From positions 10,207 through 74,206 of the forward strand of contig JALNWE010000007.1 of assembly GCA_023231065.1 (NCBI GenBank): a DNA stretch of 64,000 nucleotides. Reading direction: 5' to 3'. Under the pieces are notes generated by a model, which ran no database searches, was not told the DNA's origin, and saw nothing but the letters and a program-made list of their open reading frames with translations. This DNA is from Bacteroidales bacterium. GTDB lineage: Bacteria; Bacteroidota; Bacteroidia; Bacteroidales; FEN-979. Within the stretch, counting starts at the first letter, position 1; the number at the start of each line of letters is the position of its first letter. The translations under genes and the position numbers were made by a program. This document shows positions 1 through 9,560 of this stretch, one piece after another.

Positions 1-740
1 CCACTGCCGTCACCAATGGACTGACCATCCCATTGGCTTCCCGTACCCACGATGCTACTTCCTGGTACAAATCAAACTCCGGCCCTTATATCAAATTGGT
101 TGCGCATGACCCGGATGGACAGACTGCCCAGGAAAGCATAATCCTCTTCACCCCGGATGCAACTACCGGTTTTGACCCTCAATATGATTCTCACTTCCTT
201 CCCGGGTATGCTCCGGCATTTTATTCGGTTGCCGGTGAAGAGCATCTCTCTACCAATGCCCTTCCGGAAGCCGGTGGAGCCGTCCAGATACCGTTCAACT
301 TCACTAAAAATGAAGGGAGCAACTTCACCATCGAAGCAAAAGAGATAACAGGGGTTTACGGACCTATCATGCTGAACGACCTGAAAGCAGGAACATCACA
401 GGATCTGGGCAACAGCCCCCTATATTCCTTTATCGCTTCTGCTGAAGATACCCCGGGCCGCTTCGTGATCACCTTCAGCCATGTGGGGATTGGTGAGGCC
501 CAAAACGAAAATCCTGTACGGATATATACAAACGGAAATTGCATCTGTGTAGCCAATGCCTGCGGGACAGCCATCACCGGTGATGTGGTTGTCTATAACC
601 TCATGGGACAGCAACTGACGAAAACCCGGTTAGGCGGGGCCACACTGACGAGGATCGACCTGGATCCTTCCACGGGATATTACCTGGTGAAGGTGATCAC
701 GCCACAAAAAACTTATACCAATAAGGTATTCATCCGGTAA
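1..740 (+). CDS. 3' end of a T9SS-exported surface protein (5' truncated by window)
   Basis: The frame is open from the first base, so the real start lies upstream; a TTG at 33 is only an internal codon. What remains is about 245 residues of beta-rich sequence. The last ~75 residues have the shape of a type A T9SS sorting domain: a PVRIYTNGN strand, VVVYNLMGQQL, a GYYLVKV strand and a basic end, KVFIR. Such a domain directs export through the Por/type IX machinery and is cleaved at the cell surface. The preceding stretch (LNDLKAGTSQDL, YSFIASAEDTPGRFVITF) is the usual linker before this class of tail in Bacteroidota adhesin-like proteins. The catalytic or binding part is outside the window, so no function is assigned. 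Confidence 0.85.
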   Translation, partial: TAVTNGLTIPLASRTHDATSWYKSNSGPYIKLVAHDPDGQTAQESIILFTPDATTGFDPQYDSHFLPGYAPAFYSVAGEEHLSTNALPEAGGAVQIPFNFTKNEGSNFTIEAKEITGVYGPIMLNDLKAGTSQDLGNSPLYSFIASAEDTPGRFVITFSHVGIGEAQNENPVRIYTNGNCICVANACGTAITGDVVVYNLMGQQLTKTRLGGATLTRIDLDPSTGYYLVKVITPQKTYTNKVFIR

Positions 741-784
741 CCAGGGAAAGAAACATATTGTATGAACGATAAAAATCTTGAGTT

Positions 785-1054
785 ATGAAAAAAATGATAA
801 AATTCTTCGCTATTTCTTCTCTGATCCTATGCGCAATTTTTATCACCAAACCATCAGTAGCTGAGGATCCAATAACGCCTTCTCCTCCCGGTGAGCATGG
901 GGCGTCGGGCAATCAGGCTCCCGCCGGGGCTCCCATCGATGGGGGTTTGGGAATTCTTCTGACCCTTGGCGCTGCTTATGGCGGAAGAAAACTTTACATT
1001 TATAAAAAGGAGAAAAAGAAAGCTGCTGAAGAAGACCTGGAATCAGGATCCTGA
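785..1054 (+). CDS. Small secreted peptide with PID-CTERM-like C-terminal sorting signal
   Basis: An 89-residue protein. Residues 1-26 form a signal peptide (MKKMIKFF, hydrophobic core, cleavage near SVA-E). Then follows a short Pro/Gly-rich segment (about 27-48), then the motif APIDGGLGILL running into a ~17-residue hydrophobic stretch (LGAAYGG) and a cluster of Lys/Arg, ending in an unusual acidic tail (EEDLESGS). The order PIDGG, hydrophobic helix, basic residues matches what I know as the PID-CTERM sorting tail of small Bacteroidota proteins; that assignment is from memory. The mature peptide would be only ~20-50 residues. It lies 45 bp after the T9SS cargo gene and before two nuclease genes. 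Function unknown. Confidence 0.75.
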   Translation: MKKMIKFFAISSLILCAIFITKPSVAEDPITPSPPGEHGASGNQAPAGAPIDGGLGILLTLGAAYGGRKLYIYKKEKKKAAEEDLESGS

Positions 1055-1109
1055 CCCCATAATCTGGCGCCTGTTATGTGTTATCCAGCATCCAGGCTAC
1101 TTTTTTTCG

Positions 1110-1117
1110 TATCTTTG
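1110..1117 (+). promoter_or_regulatory. Bacteroidota -7 element upstream of the first endonuclease gene
   Basis: TATCTTTG matches TAnnTTTG exactly and ends 35 bp before the TTG start at 1153. No clear -33 TTTG is visible. The same octamer recurs at the same relative place before the second nuclease gene. Confidence 0.6.
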
Positions 1118-1152
1118 CCCGCCCTAATAACTTGAGGCTTAAAAGATAATCT

Positions 1153-4100
1153 TTGGATAGATCCGATAGAAAACCAACCGGTGGCCACGGGTTTCATTAT
1201 ACTCTGGTATTCGTTTTCCTGCTATTAGCCGGAACTTTACCGGGAAGGGGGGAGATCCCACCAGGATATTATACATCAGCTATCGGCCTTACAGGAACGC
1301 CCTTACAACAGGCGCTTCACGACATCATCAAAAACCATACTGCAAAAAGTTACAATTACCTCTGGACCGCCTTTCAAACGGCCGACGACAAACCCAATGG
1401 TACCGTGTGGGATATCTATTCCGATGTCCCCGACGGGACACCCAACGGAAATCCGCCTTATACCTTTACTTTTATCACCGACCAGTGCGGAACGGCTTCT
1501 GCCGAGGGCGACTGTTACAGCCGCGAACACTCCTTTCCAAAAAGCTGGTTCGGGGGTACGGTCATGCCTATGTACACCGACCTTTTTCACATCTATCCCG
1601 TGGATCAGTATGTGAATAACCGGCACAACGACAATCCCTTTGGCGTGGTCAGTACGCCCACCTGGACTTCCCTGAATGGTAGCAAGTTGGGCCTATGTGC
1701 CACGCCCGGATACAGCGGAACGGTGTTTGAACCCAGAGACGATTATAAAGGAGATATCGCCAGGAGCTATTTCTATATGTCGGTGCGGTATTATACTGAA
1801 GATGCCGGCTGGCCGGGAAGCCCGATGGTCACCGGCTCCCAGTTGAACCCCTGGGCGTTGGCCATGATGATCCAGTGGCATCAGTTGGATCCGGTGTCGC
1901 AGAAAGAGATCGACCGCAACAACGTGATCTATACCATCCAGAACAACCGTAACCCCTTTATTGACCACCCGGATTATGTGGCAGCCATCTGGTCGTCGGC
2001 ACCCATCAAACCCGAACCGACAAATCATGCGACGGATTTCTCCTCGGTTGCCGGGCCACCAACCTATAGCGCCATGACCCTCACATGGACCGATGCCATC
2101 GGGGAAGTTCTTCCCGACGGTTACCTGATCCGGGGTAGCGCCACCGGGTTCGACGCCATCAATACCCCGGTTGACGGAACTCCCGTGAGCGATGGAGGAT
2201 TGAACTTCAACGTGGCCGCCAGCGTTCAGACTTGTCTCATCACCGGTTTATCTTCTTCTACAAAATACTATTTCAGGATCTTCTCATACACCAATTCGGG
2301 AATGGCCATCAATTACAAAACTGATGGGACTATTCCATCTGCCAGCGCCACGACAACCCCTGGCACCGGATCAGGCGATATCATCATCTCCCAGTATTAT
2401 GAGGGGACAAGCAACAACAAGTGGATCGAAATCACCAACCTGGGCCCCGATGTGGATCTGGCTGTACATCCGGTTTACCTTTTACAAATCCTGGGAGCTG
2501 GTCCCAAAAATGTTACAACCACCAACCCATTCCTGTGTGCTTCATTGAACACCGGAACTTTTACCAGCGGGAGTTCCCGGCTGGTCAGGAATACCCTGGC
2601 TGTCCTGCCCGATTACGCAGTAGCGGATTATACCAATGGAAACCTTAACTTCAATGGTGTTTATGATGTGATCTTTTTATCTGCTTCTGCCAATACTGTT
2701 TCCCCGGTTGCCTGGGATGCCAGGACCGATGTGGTCGGGGAGGTGGTCAACGATACGACTACCAGTTTTTCCATCGCCAATATGTCCTTATACCGCAGGA
2801 ACAACATTTCTACGGGATCCGTTACCTGGTCTGTGAACGACTGGGTTCAACTGACCAATACCACAGTGGATATGGCTACCCAGGGAACGCCTGAAAGGCT
2901 TGGATACCATGGGTTCAACTATTATTCAAAACCGACAGGGTACCTCGATGACCCACTAAACTGGGGAACTTCTACTGACGGATCGGGAACCACTCCGGCA
3001 TCGTTCAATTATATCAATCAGGTTTTTACCGTTCAGAACCGGTCAGCAGCGGATATCAGCGGTGACTGGACATTGCTGGGGACCGGGTCGAAGATGATCC
3101 TCGGCGACGGAACTACCGGTACGACATGCCATACCGGCATCACAGATTGTTATCTGCCGGCGCTGGAAATACAAACAGGCAGCATGATGTCCGTGGATTC
3201 AGGCGCCACGCTAACCGTTCATGGGACCCCCGCCGGGGCCGGATGCCTGACCATCCGGAACGGGGCTTCGCTCGACAATGCCGGAAAGATCATTGTGGGC
3301 CAGGACCTGATCAATGAAAACGACTCGCCAGTAACCCTGGGGCAGGGAACCATCGATTTTAACGGAGTGAACCGGCAACGGATCATGGGACAGAATATAT
3401 TTCATAACCTGACCATTAATAGCGAGATGGGCATTTCGATCACCGGGAATACCTGGATAGAGGGGATCCTTTCGCTGATCCATGGAAGGATACGCCTCAA
3501 TGAGAATGAATTTACGATGGGGCCGGAGGCTGCCATTGAAGGATCCCCATCGGCTAACGCTATGATCATAACTTCTGCTACGGAAAAGCTTTCGAAAGAA
3601 TTTCCTGCCGGCTTTACAGGAAGTTTCATTTTTCCGGTCGGAGATACCACCGGAACTGCCGAATATTCCCCCGTGACATTGAACTTCACCGCGGGTACAT
3701 TTGATGCGGGAAATTTTGCCAGTGTTTCCGTGGTCAATGAAAAGTATCCGGATCCCGGCATTACAGGCAACTATCTCAACCGGTACTGGACGATAACCCG
3801 GACCGGAATTTACGGCTTCAGTTGCAATGCGACTTTCCAGTATCTTCCCACGGATGTTACAGGCATGGAAGGGATGATCTCGGGGAGTTGTATAAAACCA
3901 GAGGCCTGGATGACCTTTGGGCCGGCCAACACCATCGTCCATCAATTGTTTACTGGGGGGATCTCTGACTTCGGATCGTTCACGGGATTGAAAAGCGACA
4001 CACCGCCGCAGAACCAGGAACTGGCCAATATCGATGTCCTCACCGGGCAGACCGGTTGTTATGATGCAACCACTAACCTTACAGTGGCCGGTAACGAAAC

Positions 4101-4554
4101 ATTGTTCGTGGTTGACAACGGTGGTTCCGTCACGCTGGTCGCGGGAACACGGATCTCCCTGCAACCTGGTGTGCTGGTAAACTCCGGTGGTTATTTTTAT
4201 GCCTGGATCACCGAAACAGGAAATTATTGCAGCAATCCCCTCTCGCCGGTCGCAGCAAATTACGACATCAGGGAACAGGTTATTCCGACCATCCAGGCGC
4301 CAGGCAACAATCTGCTCATCAAAATCTACCCCAACCCCAACACCGGCACCTTCTCTCTGGGGATTTTTCCGCTGGATCCACTATCCGGGGTCCAGGTTAC
4401 CATTTCCAATATGAATGGGAAAATCATCTTTACCCGGCATTTCAAGGGCCAAAACATTGTTCCCATTTCTCTTGGCGAACAAGCCCCCGGGCTTTATATC
4501 GTTCACGTCAACACAGGCTCCATCTCAGCAATAGCTAAAATCCTCAGGGATTGA
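1153..4554 (+). CDS. Secreted endonuclease I family nuclease with lamin-tail, surface repeats and T9SS tail
   Basis: An 1,133-residue protein. There is a signal peptide within the first ~34 residues, then an endonuclease I (EndA/NucM, PF04231-type) domain at about 35-280. It shows the metal-dependent nuclease signature CYSREHSFPKSWF with Arg124-Glu125-His126, and the GDIARSYFYM helix. This family cuts DNA and RNA non-specifically outside the cytoplasm. A fibronectin-III-like module follows (about 285-400), then a lamin-tail-like module (IIISQYYEG, KWIEITNLGP; about 405-580), a beta-helix-like region (about 610-900), a 58-residue Cys-to-Cys module (969-1026), and a T9SS sorting domain (about 1055-1133, IYPNPNTGTFSLG). 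The frame closes at 1147, so the only early start is TTG 1153. It was tandem-duplicated with the next gene. Likely role: surface digestion of extracellular nucleic acid for nutrients. Confidence 0.9.
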   Translation: MDRSDRKPTGGHGFHYTLVFVFLLLAGTLPGRGEIPPGYYTSAIGLTGTPLQQALHDIIKNHTAKSYNYLWTAFQTADDKPNGTVWDIYSDVPDGTPNGNPPYTFTFITDQCGTASAEGDCYSREHSFPKSWFGGTVMPMYTDLFHIYPVDQYVNNRHNDNPFGVVSTPTWTSLNGSKLGLCATPGYSGTVFEPRDDYKGDIARSYFYMSVRYYTEDAGWPGSPMVTGSQLNPWALAMMIQWHQLDPVSQKEIDRNNVIYTIQNNRNPFIDHPDYVAAIWSSAPIKPEPTNHATDFSSVAGPPTYSAMTLTWTDAIGEVLPDGYLIRGSATGFDAINTPVDGTPVSDGGLNFNVAASVQTCLITGLSSSTKYYFRIFSYTNSGMAINYKTDGTIPSASATTTPGTGSGDIIISQYYEGTSNNKWIEITNLGPDVDLAVHPVYLLQILGAGPKNVTTTNPFLCASLNTGTFTSGSSRLVRNTLAVLPDYAVADYTNGNLNFNGVYDVIFLSASANTVSPVAWDARTDVVGEVVNDTTTSFSIANMSLYRRNNISTGSVTWSVNDWVQLTNTTVDMATQGTPERLGYHGFNYYSKPTGYLDDPLNWGTSTDGSGTTPASFNYINQVFTVQNRSAADISGDWTLLGTGSKMILGDGTTGTTCHTGITDCYLPALEIQTGSMMSVDSGATLTVHGTPAGAGCLTIRNGASLDNAGKIIVGQDLINENDSPVTLGQGTIDFNGVNRQRIMGQNIFHNLTINSEMGISITGNTWIEGILSLIHGRIRLNENEFTMGPEAAIEGSPSANAMIITSATEKLSKEFPAGFTGSFIFPVGDTTGTAEYSPVTLNFTAGTFDAGNFASVSVVNEKYPDPGITGNYLNRYWTITRTGIYGFSCNATFQYLPTDVTGMEGMISGSCIKPEAWMTFGPANTIVHQLFTGGISDFGSFTGLKSDTPPQNQELANIDVLTGQTGCYDATTNLTVAGNETLFVVDNGGSVTLVAGTRISLQPGVLVNSGGYFYAWITETGNYCSNPLSPVAANYDIREQVIPTIQAPGNNLLIKIYPNPNTGTFSLGIFPLDPLSGVQVTISNMNGKIIFTRHFKGQNIVPISLGEQAPGLYIVHVNTGSISAIAKILRD

Positions 4555-4569
4555 CTGCATGATTTTTCT

Positions 4570-4577
4570 TATCTTTG
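4570..4577 (+). promoter_or_regulatory. Bacteroidota -7 element upstream of the second endonuclease gene
   Basis: TATCTTTG, a perfect TAnnTTTG match, lies 45 bp before the TTG start at 4623 and just after the stop codon of the first nuclease gene. The second copy therefore seems to have its own promoter and is not simply read through. Confidence 0.6.
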
Positions 4578-4622
4578 TACCTTCAAAATCAGTTAATGGC
4601 ATAAATTCAATTACTGTTTTCC

Positions 4623-7187
4623 TTGATCCGGCCGAACCTTCCTCCTCCACCTTGTAAGCCTCTCTTCAACGGCTTTTTTTTTCTACTTTTCCTGGCCTGC
4701 TTTTCCACTGCCGGGTTTACAGAGATCCCTCCCGGGTATTATGACGCCGTTACCGGAAAGAAAGGCGCTTCCCTCAAGACAGCCCTATACAATATTATAA
4801 AAGGCCACACGGCTAAATCGTATAATTATCTCTGGACTGCTTTCCAGACAACGGATAATAAGCCGAATGGTACGGTTTGGGACATGTATTCCGATATTCC
4901 AAACGGGACACCCAATGGGGATCCACCCTATGAATTCACATTCGGAACGGATAAATGCGGAAATTTTGACTCCGAAGGGGATTGCTACAACCGCGAACAT
5001 TCTTTTCCAGCGAGCTGGTTCAACGATGCGACCCCGATGTATACCGATCTGTTCCATCTTTATCCAACTGATGGCTATGTAAATAACCGGAGGGGCAATT
5101 ACCCTTTCGGTACGGTTTCGCCGCCCACCTGGACTTCCATGAATGGCAGCAAAGTTGGATCCTGCAGTTTCACGGGGTATTCCGGAACGGTATTTGAACC
5201 GCGTGATGATTTCAAGGGTGATTTCGCCCGCAGTTATCTTTATATGGTGACCCGGTATGAGAACGTGGTTGCAGGATGGCACAGTAATAATAACAATGCC
5301 GAAGCTGTCCTCCAAAACAATTCCTACCCCGCTTTTGAAACGTGGTTTGTCAATCTGTTACTCACCTGGTGTGCAGCCGATCCGGTCTCGGCCAAGGAGA
5401 TTGCCCGCAACGAAGCAGTGTATGCCATCCAGAATAACCGGAATCCATATATCGATCATCCGGAATTTGCCAACGCGATATGGGCTCCGGAGACGGTCAA
5501 AGAAGAACCTTCCAATTTTCCAACCATTTTTACAGCCACCACGGAAGCTCCTTCATACACTACTATCACGCTTACCTGGGCCGATGCCACAGGGGCCGTG
5601 ATCCCCGACGGATACCTGATCCGCGGAAGTACAACGGGCTTTTCTGCTATCACAGCGCCAGTTGACGGTATCCCAGTTGACGATGGAGGCCTGGACAAAA
5701 ATGTTACACCAGGAGTGCAAGCGTTAACCTTTTCAGGTCTAACCATCAATACCACCTTTTATTTCAAGGTATTCCCCTACACCAATCCAGGGGCCCTGAT
5801 CAATTTTAAAACTGCAGGAACAGTTCCCCAGGCTTATGTTATTACTTCTCCTCCTATTCCAGAGGTGTTTGATGTTTCCGGGAGCGGCAGCTATTGTGCG
5901 GGTGAACCAGGACTGACCGTCACATTAAGCGGATCGCAGACCGGTGTAAATTACCAGTTGAAAAAGAATGATATCAATGAGGAAGGTTTGGCGCCCGGTA
6001 CAGGATCATCCATATACTGGCCGGGAATGCGGGCAGGTACTTATACGGTGGGGGCAACAAATGGTTATTATAGCGTGTCGATGAACGGAAGCGCCATCAT
6101 TACTGAGACCATCCCTCTGCCAGTCAGTGTGAGTATTATCCGCGATACCAATGACGTATGTGAAGAAACTACGGTCACATTCACTGCGGTCCCGGTCAAT
6201 GGCGGAATGTCCCCCGGCTATCAGTGGTTTGTCAATAGCGAAAATACCGGGACAAACGATTCAGTTTTCAGCTACATCCCGGTCAACGGTGATCTGGTAA
6301 ACTGTTATCTTACTTCCGATGCCCCTTGTGTTTCTGGCAACCCTGCCACATCGGATACCCTTACAATAACCGTTAATCCACTACCTATAGAGGCCGGGGC
6401 GATAATGGGGCCTGACACCGTGCATCGCGATCAGACAGAGGTTTTCTTTACCATTCCTGCAATAACAAATGCAACCGGTTATCTTTGGACACTTCCTTCC
6501 GGTGCATCCATAACCGGGGGAGAAAACACGAATACCATTGAAGTGAACTTTTCGGATACTGCTTCTTCGGGAATTATCAACGTTCACGGAACGAATCTCT
6601 GTGGCAATGGCGTTTCATCCCCCGATTTTGAAATTACCGTGAATTTAGCGATTCCAGAGCAATTGCAGGTAGAGGGCATTGTCACGGAAGGTCGGCTCAA
6701 ATGCTATAATGCAACGCAGATTATTACCGTTGCAGGAAACGGAAAAACCTTTATCGTTCAGGAAGGTGGCATCGCCAGACTGATAGCAGGACAGAACATC
6801 ATCTTCCTGCCCGGGACGACGGTAGAAGAAGGGGGTTATCTCCATAGTTATATCACCACGACCGATACTTATTGCGGCGATATGCCGCCGGCTTTGGTGG
6901 GCGCCTCAACAAAAGCACTTGACATTCCGGTCATTAAATCCAACAGCCCCTTCAGCGTTTATCCTAATCCCAACCAGGGTACATTTACGCTGGTTATGAG
7001 CGATGCGGGCCTTACTTCAACAGTGTACGCGGAACTTTATAAGATGACCGGTGAACGGATCCTGCAACAAACCCTGACCGGCGAAACGCGGCATCAGTTT
7101 GACCTTCCGGGACAACCTTCGGGCATTTACATCCTGCGGCTTAGCAATAGCGACAGGACTGAGATCATCAAGATTATCAAACAGTAG
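4623..7187 (+). CDS. Second secreted endonuclease I family nuclease with T9SS tail
   Basis: An 854-residue paralogue of the upstream gene. It has a signal peptide (residues 1 to about 33) and an endonuclease I domain (about 35-285) with CYNREHSFPASWF, again placing Arg-Glu-His at 124-126, and GDFARSYLYM. A fibronectin-III-like module follows (about 290-410), then Ig/PKD-like modules (about 415-680) in place of the lamin-tail and beta-helix regions of the first copy. The 58-residue Cys-to-Cys module is at 694-751 and the T9SS sorting domain at about 775-854 (VYPNPNQGTFTLV). An in-frame stop at 4602 leaves TTG 4623 as the plausible start. The N-terminal halves of the two genes are clearly homologous while the middles differ, so duplication was followed by module exchange. 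It is predicted to be secreted and to degrade DNA or RNA. Confidence 0.9.
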   Translation: MIRPNLPPPPCKPLFNGFFFLLFLACFSTAGFTEIPPGYYDAVTGKKGASLKTALYNIIKGHTAKSYNYLWTAFQTTDNKPNGTVWDMYSDIPNGTPNGDPPYEFTFGTDKCGNFDSEGDCYNREHSFPASWFNDATPMYTDLFHLYPTDGYVNNRRGNYPFGTVSPPTWTSMNGSKVGSCSFTGYSGTVFEPRDDFKGDFARSYLYMVTRYENVVAGWHSNNNNAEAVLQNNSYPAFETWFVNLLLTWCAADPVSAKEIARNEAVYAIQNNRNPYIDHPEFANAIWAPETVKEEPSNFPTIFTATTEAPSYTTITLTWADATGAVIPDGYLIRGSTTGFSAITAPVDGIPVDDGGLDKNVTPGVQALTFSGLTINTTFYFKVFPYTNPGALINFKTAGTVPQAYVITSPPIPEVFDVSGSGSYCAGEPGLTVTLSGSQTGVNYQLKKNDINEEGLAPGTGSSIYWPGMRAGTYTVGATNGYYSVSMNGSAIITETIPLPVSVSIIRDTNDVCEETTVTFTAVPVNGGMSPGYQWFVNSENTGTNDSVFSYIPVNGDLVNCYLTSDAPCVSGNPATSDTLTITVNPLPIEAGAIMGPDTVHRDQTEVFFTIPAITNATGYLWTLPSGASITGGENTNTIEVNFSDTASSGIINVHGTNLCGNGVSSPDFEITVNLAIPEQLQVEGIVTEGRLKCYNATQIITVAGNGKTFIVQEGGIARLIAGQNIIFLPGTTVEEGGYLHSYITTTDTYCGDMPPALVGASTKALDIPVIKSNSPFSVYPNPNQGTFTLVMSDAGLTSTVYAELYKMTGERILQQTLTGETRHQFDLPGQPSGIYILRLSNSDRTEIIKIIKQ

Positions 7188-7221
7188 CCAGCTTTATTAA
7201 CAGGAGTTTCCCTGAGCAGCT

Positions 7222-9546
7222 CTATTTCAATTTCAGGATTTTGCCGGAAATCGTTCCGGTATTCAATTTGTAGTAATAGAACCCGGGGACTACCTCCATA
7301 CCTGAAGTGGTCTTGCCATTCCAGCTATAAACAAGGGAACCATTATCCTGACTTATTGGTAACAGGGTGGCCAGCAAACGTCCGGAAGCATCATACACGG
7401 ATAAAAAAGAATGGGCATTGCCTGCCTGTTCAATGGTTATCCCTACCCGGTCGGTGAAAGGATTCGGATAAACCGACGGTCCTCGGTCATTTTCGGTGAT
7501 TGGTTTTCCGGTACCGGTGATGAGATCGGTTTGGTATATCTGGAATCCGGCAAGACCATCGGCCAAATAAATATAATTTCCACTGACACTCACTCCCAGG
7601 GCAAAACATCCCGAACGGGAATAATACCCGTCAATGACGGGGTTATTCGGATCGGAAACATTCACGATCTGGACACCTCCATTAATATAGTCCGCCAGAA
7701 ACGCATGATTTTCATGGATCCTGATCTCCCGGGGTGCATCCGGTAATGATACGTAACCCAAGGCAACGGGGATTTGCTTCAGTGTGACATCGATCACTTC
7801 CATGCCTCCGTTTTGATCGGCAATATAGACGTAATCACCAACAACATCAATGTCGTAAGGGTTGCTTAAAAGTCCGGTATAACGCGACACCTTAACCGGG
7901 TTAGCTGGGTCAGAGATGTTAAAAATATACAACCCTCGGGTATCTTCAGCTACAAAAGGACCGTAATCAACGAGATAGAGATAATCCCCTTCAATGTCAA
8001 GCGCCTGGACATAGCAATAGTCTTCACCGGGGACAGCGCCTGTGAACCATCCGAAAAAATGTTTGAACAGAACCGGGTTTACCGGATCCTGGAAATCAAC
8101 GCTCCGTACCCCATCCCACCAGGTGGCCACATAGGCAAGCTGGTCTTTCAAAGCCAGATCCCAGGTCATGACCGGAGCCATATACTGTCCCAAGAAGCCA
8201 GGCTGAAGGGGATTCGAAATATCCATGATCATAACCGGATTATTGGCTGCCATACTGGCGCGGATATATACCGCTTTATCCCCGGCTAATCTTATAATGC
8301 TACCATCGGTCGTGTCATATCCAACCTGAACCGGCTGGGTTTTGTCGGAGATATCAAAAACCCTGAAACCCTTATTTCCGGTATAGGCATAATTTCCGCT
8401 CACCTCTACATCCTGTGTATATAACGGCAGGGGATAGCTTCCGGCAAAGACCGGGTTGACCGGTTCTGTAATATCAAGAATTGTACATGGTTGTGAGCTT
8501 CCGGTGAAAGCGACCACCGAGCCATTCCCGGTAACATATTCTGCATAACCGGCATAAGTGGAAAGGAATTGAGGACTGGTTGGTGTGGAAATATCCACTA
8601 CATTGATCCCGCCATCGCTACTGCTTGCATTGGCTATATAAGCATAATTACCGATCACTTTAATGCGGAAAGGATATCCCGGAATGGTCTTATAACCCAC
8701 TTGGGTGATGTTGCTCAGGTTGCTGATGTTCAGGATGCGGATCCCGAAGTTATACCCTACGCTATAGGCGTAGTTGCCTTCAACCCATACGCCAGTGGAT
8801 ATCATGCTGGAGCTGCCCGCGATTTTGGGATTGGTAGGATCGGATACATCCACTATCTTTAATCCACCATTACCAATGGCTACAAATATGTTATTTCCAC
8901 TTTTAGCAGAATTCCAGGCAAAGTTGGTCGTAGATAAGGGGCAATTCCCGGTATTGACAGGAGCGGCAGGATTACTGATATCAAATACCTGGACGCCGTT
9001 GGCAACGGTCACAACATATACATAATTGCCGGATGCAAAAATTCCGCCCCGTGGCAACCCCGATGTAGCCCCACGGCCAAGCCTGACGGGATCTGCATAA
9101 TCGCTGACATCCCAGATTTCAAATCCGGAAAAATATGTACACAGGTAAAGCCGGGAAGTGGTTTCATCAAAGTAGATGGCATCAACCAGGCCACGGGTAT
9201 GAATTTCGCCCAGGTGAACCGGATTGGAAGGGATCGTGACATCCAGCACGATAACACCCGCACCGGAACCTACAAAAAGAATATTGCCAGGGCCATTACA
9301 GGAAATGTATAAACTCTGGCCTAGCGCCCAGGAACCCACATAAGAAACATTCAGGGAATCAAATTCAAAGCGGTTTTCATCTCCGGATAATGGTTGTTGT
9401 AACGTAAAAAAGTTTACATTATCGGGCATGGAAATTTGAACAGGCTGCCGTTCCAAGGGAGAACGGTCATCATGAGGAAGATACTGTGCGCCAGCCCAAA
9501 AAGGCAACAGCGACAGAAGACATAAAAAAAGTACCCGTGTTTTCAT
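7222..9546 (-). CDS. LVIVD-repeat T9SS surface protein
   Basis: A 774-residue protein. Signal peptide 1-21 (MKTRVLFLCLLSLLPFWAGAQ). From about 65 to 665 the protein consists of consecutive ~42-residue repeats of the LVIVD type (PF08309), each with a G-N-Y-x-Y strand, a hydrophobic turn (LKIVDVSDPTNPK, IRILNISN, FRVFDISDK) and a following PV/G strand. These probably fold as a beta-propeller. The last ~85 residues are a T9SS sorting domain (SVYPNPFTDRVGI, YYYKLNTG) with a FlgD-like GKTTSGMEV loop. No catalytic motif is seen; such proteins are usually surface binding or scaffold proteins. It converges on the second nuclease gene with 34 bp between them, and pdxB lies 14 bp upstream on the same strand. 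Confidence 0.9.
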   Translation of the reverse strand: MKTRVLFLCLLSLLPFWAGAQYLPHDDRSPLERQPVQISMPDNVNFFTLQQPLSGDENRFEFDSLNVSYVGSWALGQSLYISCNGPGNILFVGSGAGVIVLDVTIPSNPVHLGEIHTRGLVDAIYFDETTSRLYLCTYFSGFEIWDVSDYADPVRLGRGATSGLPRGGIFASGNYVYVVTVANGVQVFDISNPAAPVNTGNCPLSTTNFAWNSAKSGNNIFVAIGNGGLKIVDVSDPTNPKIAGSSSMISTGVWVEGNYAYSVGYNFGIRILNISNLSNITQVGYKTIPGYPFRIKVIGNYAYIANASSSDGGINVVDISTPTSPQFLSTYAGYAEYVTGNGSVVAFTGSSQPCTILDITEPVNPVFAGSYPLPLYTQDVEVSGNYAYTGNKGFRVFDISDKTQPVQVGYDTTDGSIIRLAGDKAVYIRASMAANNPVMIMDISNPLQPGFLGQYMAPVMTWDLALKDQLAYVATWWDGVRSVDFQDPVNPVLFKHFFGWFTGAVPGEDYCYVQALDIEGDYLYLVDYGPFVAEDTRGLYIFNISDPANPVKVSRYTGLLSNPYDIDVVGDYVYIADQNGGMEVIDVTLKQIPVALGYVSLPDAPREIRIHENHAFLADYINGGVQIVNVSDPNNPVIDGYYSRSGCFALGVSVSGNYIYLADGLAGFQIYQTDLITGTGKPITENDRGPSVYPNPFTDRVGITIEQAGNAHSFLSVYDASGRLLATLLPISQDNGSLVYSWNGKTTSGMEVVPGFYYYKLNTGTISGKILKLK

Positions 9547-9560
9547 ATGGTATGTGGTTA

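Noticed and set aside
1303..1626. Minus-strand frame of 107 codons within the first nuclease gene
   Set aside because: It lies over the endonuclease I active-site region, which is clearly coding on the plus strand.
3211..4164. A 317-codon frame antisense to the first endonuclease gene
   Set aside because: It runs inside a coherent secreted multidomain protein and its product has no recognisable fold, signal or repeat.
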